Source: Saccharomonospora glauca K62 (lineage in GTDB: Bacteria > Actinomycetota > Actinomycetes > Mycobacteriales > Pseudonocardiaceae). Taken from it: DNA of 64,000 nt. This document shows, piece after piece, positions 60,618 through 64,000 of the stretch. Below the pieces are notes generated by a model. The model did not search any database. It saw nothing but the letters and a program-made list of their open reading frames with translations, and was not told the DNA's origin. The first letter of the stretch is position 1, and each line of letters starts with the position of its first letter. The stretch spans positions 2,073,202 to 2,137,201 of the forward strand of contig NZ_CM001484.1 of assembly GCF_000243395.2 (NCBI RefSeq), in the 5' to 3' direction. The translations under genes were made by a program, and so were the position numbers.

Positions 60618-61268
60618 ATGACGACGCATCGCCATGAACCCGACCAACGTTCCACGGCGCGGTACTGGGACGACTTCTACGCCGAGAAGGACACCGTGTG
60701 GAGCGGCAAACCCAACGAACTGCTCGTGCGGCAGGTGGCGGACCTGCCGCCCGGCACCGCGCTCGACCTCGGTTGCGGCGAGGGAGGCGATGCCCTCTGG
60801 CTCGCCGAACGCGGCTGGCGCGTCACCGCCGTGGACGTGTCGGACGTGGCGTTGCGACGTGGGGCCGCGCACGCGGTGGCGGCCGGGGTCGCCTCCCGGA
60901 TCACCTGGCAACGTCACGACCTCGCCGAGTCGTTTCCCGAGGGCACGTTCGACCTGGTGTCCGCGCAGTTCCTGCACTCCCCGGTCGCCGAGGAGGGCGA
61001 GCGCGAGAGCGTGCTGCGGCGGGCCACCTCCGCCGTCGCGCCCGGTGGAGTGCTGCTTATCGGCAGCCACGCCGGATGGCCGTCGTGGGTGACCTCGCCT
61101 CCGTTCGAGTACCGGTTCCCGACCGTGCGCGAGATCGTGGACGCGCTGCGCCTGCCGCCTCGCGGCTGGACCGTGGAGGTCGCCGAACTCGTCGAGACCG
61201 AGTTGCCCGACCCCGAGGGTGGACCCGGTCACCGCACCGACAGCGTGGTGCGGGTGCGCCGCCTCTAG
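60618..61268 (+). CDS. Class I SAM-dependent methyltransferase (TehB-like)
   Basis: 216 residues. YWDDFYAEKDTVWSGKPNELLVRQV, ALDLGCGEGGDALWLAERGWRVTAVDVS and WQRHDLAESFPEGTFDLVSAQFLHSP are usual for small methyltransferases of the TehB/thiopurine-like group. Substrate unknown. Confidence 0.8.
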   Translation: MTTHRHEPDQRSTARYWDDFYAEKDTVWSGKPNELLVRQVADLPPGTALDLGCGEGGDALWLAERGWRVTAVDVSDVALRRGAAHAVAAGVASRITWQRHDLAESFPEGTFDLVSAQFLHSPVAEEGERESVLRRATSAVAPGGVLLIGSHAGWPSWVTSPPFEYRFPTVREIVDALRLPPRGWTVEVAELVETELPDPEGGPGHRTDSVVRVRRL

Positions 61269-61432
61269 TCCGGGGTCCCTCCCGCGTGGCGGCCCCGTCG
61301 CGCGCATTGTCCGCTTTCCCGATCTCGGGTCAAGGGTGCTGGCAAAACTCTGCCGACGACCGGGCGCAAAACCGGCGGAATTCGTACACTTCGGACGCCG
61401 AAGCGGAGAGCGAGACGGACTGGGAGCGATTT

Positions 61433-62398
61433 GTGTGCGCATCGTGTGACGGCGTGGACCGGACAGACCAGGAGTCACGAGGCGACGGACTGTCCCGGCG
61501 GGCGTTGCTGATGGGTACGGGACTCGGGATCGGACTCGGTGTCCTGGGGCTCGGTCTACCCGTCGCGCGGGCCGCGACGGCCCGGAACGGGGCGTGGTGC
61601 AATCCCGCGCTCGGATACTTCCCCAACGGCGGTCACTTCGGTGCTCCCAGGGGCGGGGCGTCACACGCGGGACAGGACGTCACGAACTCCACCGGCACGG
61701 CCGTGTACGCGGCGGCGGCGGGCACGGTGATCCGTCGCCAGTGGGGCGGTGGGCTCGCCGGGCGTACCGGCAACGGGATCGTCATCTCCCACGGCGGGAA
61801 CCTCTACACCTACTACGGACACCTCAACGCCTACCGGGTGTCGCTGAACCAGAAGGTGTCGGCCGGACAGCGCATCGGCGACATGGGGGCCACGGGCAAC
61901 GTCACCGGTCCACACCTGCATTTCGAGACCCACGCCGGCGGACTCGGCGCGGTGGTCGACCCGGTGACGTTCATGTCCGCCCGCGGGGTCGACCTCGGTG
62001 GCGGGTGGCCGAGCCTCGACCCCGGCGCGAGCGGCCAGCGCGTGCGGGTGATCCAGCACCTGCTCAACCAGCGTGGACACGGCCTGGTGGTGGACGGTTC
62101 GTTCGGCTCGGTCACCACGAGCGCCGTGAAGCGTTTCCAGAGCGCGAGTGGCCTGGTCTCCGACGGTCAGGTGGGGCCGAAGACGTGGCCGAAACTCGTC
62201 TACTCGCTGCAGCAGGGCGCGAACGGACACCACGTGAGGGGACTGCAGACGGCGTTGAACAAACGCGGTGCGGGGCTCGTCGTCGACGGCGACTTCGGGT
62301 CCGTCACCAACACCGCCGTCCGCAACTTCCAAAGTGTCAACCGCTTGGTCGTCGACGGACTCGCGGGCGCGATCACCTGGCGGGCACTCGTCGGCTGA
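61433..62398 (+). CDS. Secreted M23 peptidase with two peptidoglycan-binding domains
   Basis: 321 residues from GTG (GGGAG 6 bp upstream). A Tat-type signal (LSRRALLMGTGLGIGLGVLGLG...ARA) is followed by a LytM domain. Zinc ligands are seen in HAGQDVTN and HLHFETH. Two PG_binding_1 repeats follow (RVRVIQHLLNQRGHGLVVDGSFGSVT..., HVRGLQTALNKRGAGLVVDGDFGSVT...). It should cut peptide cross-links in the cell wall outside the cell. Confidence 0.88.
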   Translation: MCASCDGVDRTDQESRGDGLSRRALLMGTGLGIGLGVLGLGLPVARAATARNGAWCNPALGYFPNGGHFGAPRGGASHAGQDVTNSTGTAVYAAAAGTVIRRQWGGGLAGRTGNGIVISHGGNLYTYYGHLNAYRVSLNQKVSAGQRIGDMGATGNVTGPHLHFETHAGGLGAVVDPVTFMSARGVDLGGGWPSLDPGASGQRVRVIQHLLNQRGHGLVVDGSFGSVTTSAVKRFQSASGLVSDGQVGPKTWPKLVYSLQQGANGHHVRGLQTALNKRGAGLVVDGDFGSVTNTAVRNFQSVNRLVVDGLAGAITWRALVG

Positions 62399-62512
62399 TC
62401 GTCCGGAACGGACGAATCGGGGGCCACCACGACTCGATGGTGGCCCCCCGACGGGCCGGTCCCGACTTTCGAGGGTTGTCCGGCACGTTCGCGCTCGGCC
62501 AGCCTCACGGGC

Positions 62513-63763
62513 ATGGGCTCATTACGTCGGGGAATTACCGCGGCAGCGGGACTGTTGTTACTTGCCTCGGCCGTGCCGGCGGGCGCGGCGCAGCACGACG
62601 GCGATCGTGGTCTCTACGCGGTCCGCGGAACGGATAAGGCCGATCGGACGGCGATCGCGCGGTCCGGTGTCGATGTCTGGGGCGTCCGAGGCGACACCCT
62701 GACCTTCGCCGCGGATTCCGCGCAGGCGCAGGCATTGCGCGGTCAGGGCTTCGAGCTGGAGAAGGTCGGTGACGTCGACGCTCTGCTCGCCGAGCGCAAT
62801 CCCGACGTGCGGACCGCGGTCGACGAATTCCCGCCCGGCGACGAGGGCTACCACACCTACACCGAGCTCACCGAGGTGCTGGAGCAGGCCGTCGCCGACC
62901 ACGCAGACATCGCCTCGCTGTCGAGCGTGGGCGACTCGTACGAGGGTCGCGCGCTGCACCTGATCAAGATCAGCGACAACGTCGCGCAGGACGAGGACGA
63001 ACCCGAGGTGCTGTTCACGTGCAACCAGCACGCCAGGGAACACCTGACCACGGAAATGTGCCTGCGGATCGTCGAGCGCTTCACCGACGAGTACGGCAGC
63101 GACCCCACGGTCACCGAACTCGTTAACACCCGCGAGATCTACGTCATCCCAACCGTCAACCCGGACGGCGCCGAGTACGACATCGAGGGCGGCCGGTACA
63201 AGGGCTGGCGGAAGAACCGGCAGGGCAGCGGCACCGACCTGAACCGCAACTGGGGCTACCAGTGGGGTTGCTGCGGTGGCTCCAGCGGCTCGCCGTCCAG
63301 CGAGACCTACCGCGGTCCGTCCGCGTTCTCCGCGCCCGAGACGGCGGCCGTCAAGGCGTTCGTCGACTCCAGGGTCGTCGGCGGCGTCCAGCAGATCAAG
63401 GCCCACCTCGACTTCCACAGTTACTCGGAGCTGGTCCTGTGGCCCTACGGCTACACGTACGACGACTCGAACGAGACGATGTCGCCCGAGGAGGCCGAGC
63501 GTTTCCGGGAAGTGGGCGAGGCGCTCGCGGCGAGCAACGGCTACACGCCGCAGCAGTCCAGCGATCTCTACATCACCGACGGCTCGATCAACGACTGGAT
63601 GTGGGCCGAGCACGGCATTCTCAGCCTGACGTTCGAGATGTACCCGTCCGGCGGCGGTGGTTTGGACGGGTTCTACCCGCCCGACGAGCGCATCGAGCCC
63701 GAGACCGAGCGCAACGACGAGGCCGTGGAGATCCTGCTCACCGAAGCGGGTAACCAGGGCTGA
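62513..63763 (+). CDS. Secreted M14 zinc carboxypeptidase
   Basis: 416 residues with a Sec signal (RRGITAAAGLLLLASAVPAGAA). A propeptide-like region (to about 105) precedes the catalytic domain. Zinc ligands are His and Glu in NQHAREHL and His in LDFHSYSEL. The substrate-binding Arg is in TDLNRNWGY and the catalytic Glu in LTFEMYPSGGGG. It is like carboxypeptidase T and removes C-terminal residues from peptides outside the cell. Confidence 0.9.
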   Translation: MGSLRRGITAAAGLLLLASAVPAGAAQHDGDRGLYAVRGTDKADRTAIARSGVDVWGVRGDTLTFAADSAQAQALRGQGFELEKVGDVDALLAERNPDVRTAVDEFPPGDEGYHTYTELTEVLEQAVADHADIASLSSVGDSYEGRALHLIKISDNVAQDEDEPEVLFTCNQHAREHLTTEMCLRIVERFTDEYGSDPTVTELVNTREIYVIPTVNPDGAEYDIEGGRYKGWRKNRQGSGTDLNRNWGYQWGCCGGSSGSPSSETYRGPSAFSAPETAAVKAFVDSRVVGGVQQIKAHLDFHSYSELVLWPYGYTYDDSNETMSPEEAERFREVGEALAASNGYTPQQSSDLYITDGSINDWMWAEHGILSLTFEMYPSGGGGLDGFYPPDERIEPETERNDEAVEILLTEAGNQG

Positions 63764-63777
63764 CGTCGACCGGACCG

Positions 63778-63810
63778 GGGGCGGTGGCGCGATCCGTCAC
63801 CGCCCCTTTT
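63778..63810 (+). terminator. Rho-independent terminator after the carboxypeptidase gene
   Basis: GGGGCGGTG and CACCGCCCC form a 9-bp stem with an 11-nt loop, followed by TTTT, 14 bp after the stop codon. Confidence 0.8.
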
Positions 63811-63822
63811 CCCGTCCCGGAG

Positions 63823-64000
63823 TCACGAGGCGGTGCAGCGAGGGCACGGCGCGTCGACGTCCGGCACGAGGTGGTGGCACTCGGGGTGGAAGAACCGCCG
63901 GGACGCCCACCGGAGCGGCCCGACGACTCCGGCGACCAGCACGACCAGCCCGAGCAGCACCCAGCCCGTCACGAGGAGGGCCAGCCCGAAGGCGAACCCG
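63823..64000 (-). CDS. Partial membrane protein with C-terminal Cys/His cluster
   Basis: An open frame enters from the right edge and ends at TGA 63825-63823, giving the last 58 residues. A hydrophobic segment (LALLVTGWVLLGLVVLVAGVVG) is followed by HPECHHLVPDVDAPCPRCTAS, where Cys/His spacing suggests a small zinc site. The 5' end lies outside the window; family not recognised. Confidence 0.5.
   Translation of the reverse strand, partial: GFAFGLALLVTGWVLLGLVVLVAGVVGPLRWASRRFFHPECHHLVPDVDAPCPRCTAS

Noticed and set aside
1-64000. CRISPR arrays, tRNA or rRNA genes, prophage or integrase genes
   Set aside because: Looked for regularly spaced repeats, cloverleaf-like segments and phage genes; none was found by eye. 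A tRNAscan or Infernal run would be decisive.

Overview
The window is high-GC actinomycete DNA. GTG starts, 4-bp stop/start overlaps, GC-rich hairpin terminators, an MbtH protein, DUF1990 and DUF3140 proteins and a homogentisate operon all fit. Gene content suggests a Pseudonocardiaceae-type organism (Saccharomonospora/Amycolatopsis-like), but that is inference and no species marker is present.

Bases 1-411 hold the 5' part of a PH-domain (YdbS-like) membrane protein. From about 520 to 41412 lies a biosynthetic gene cluster for a glycosylated nonribosomal peptide. Its core is a + strand operon (16229-31928): free carrier protein, SbnA- and SbnB-like 2,3-diaminopropionate enzymes, MbtH, a two-module NRPS (A-T-C-A-T), a second two-module NRPS (C-A-T-C-A-T-TE) and an ornithine-carbamoyltransferase homologue. 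Diaminopropionate synthesis plus carbamoyl transfer, together with a Gln-like code in the first A domain, points to 2-amino-3-ureidopropionate (albizziine) as building block 1. The ammonia-lyase/aminomutase at 3189-4715, an adenylate-forming ligase, an MppJ-like 2-keto-acid C-methyltransferase and an adjacent aminotransferase suggest coumarate or beta-tyrosine and beta-methyl aromatic residues. Sugar genes (2,3-dehydratase, 3,5-epimerase, 3-ketoreductase, DegT aminotransferase, N-methyltransferase, 4-ketoreductase, aldo/keto reductase) and four DesVII/EryCIII-like glycosyltransferases would decorate the peptide with 2,6-dideoxy and dimethylamino sugars. An ABC exporter probably secretes it. 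NDP-glucose synthase, 4,6-dehydratase and a pathway regulator are not in the window.

Two features stand out. An IS5-family (IS427-like) element of 868 bp sits with a TTA target duplication exactly at the overlap between the ligase and ammonia-lyase genes. It displaces the ribosome-binding site of the lyase and supplies a new ATGA-coupled start. A palindromic box, GTCTCGCCGGCGGGAC, recurs five times and only in four promoter-bearing gaps of the cluster, so it is a candidate operator for a regulator encoded elsewhere.

From 41447 on, the genes look like ordinary chromosome: an SRPBCC/ArsR pair with an operator over the start codon; DUF3140; an operon for homogentisate breakdown (hmgA, an unknown gene, fahA, two CoA-transferase subunits) closed by a strong terminator; an MHS transporter with a CYP116B-type self-sufficient P450; an amidohydrolase; a CBS-BON protein; two DUF1990 proteins; small unknowns; a DHA2 drug exporter; an EamA exporter divergent from a LysR regulator; a methyltransferase; and two secreted enzymes (M23 peptidase with peptidoglycan-binding repeats, M14 carboxypeptidase). 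A partial membrane protein lies at the right edge. No RNA genes or CRISPR arrays were seen.
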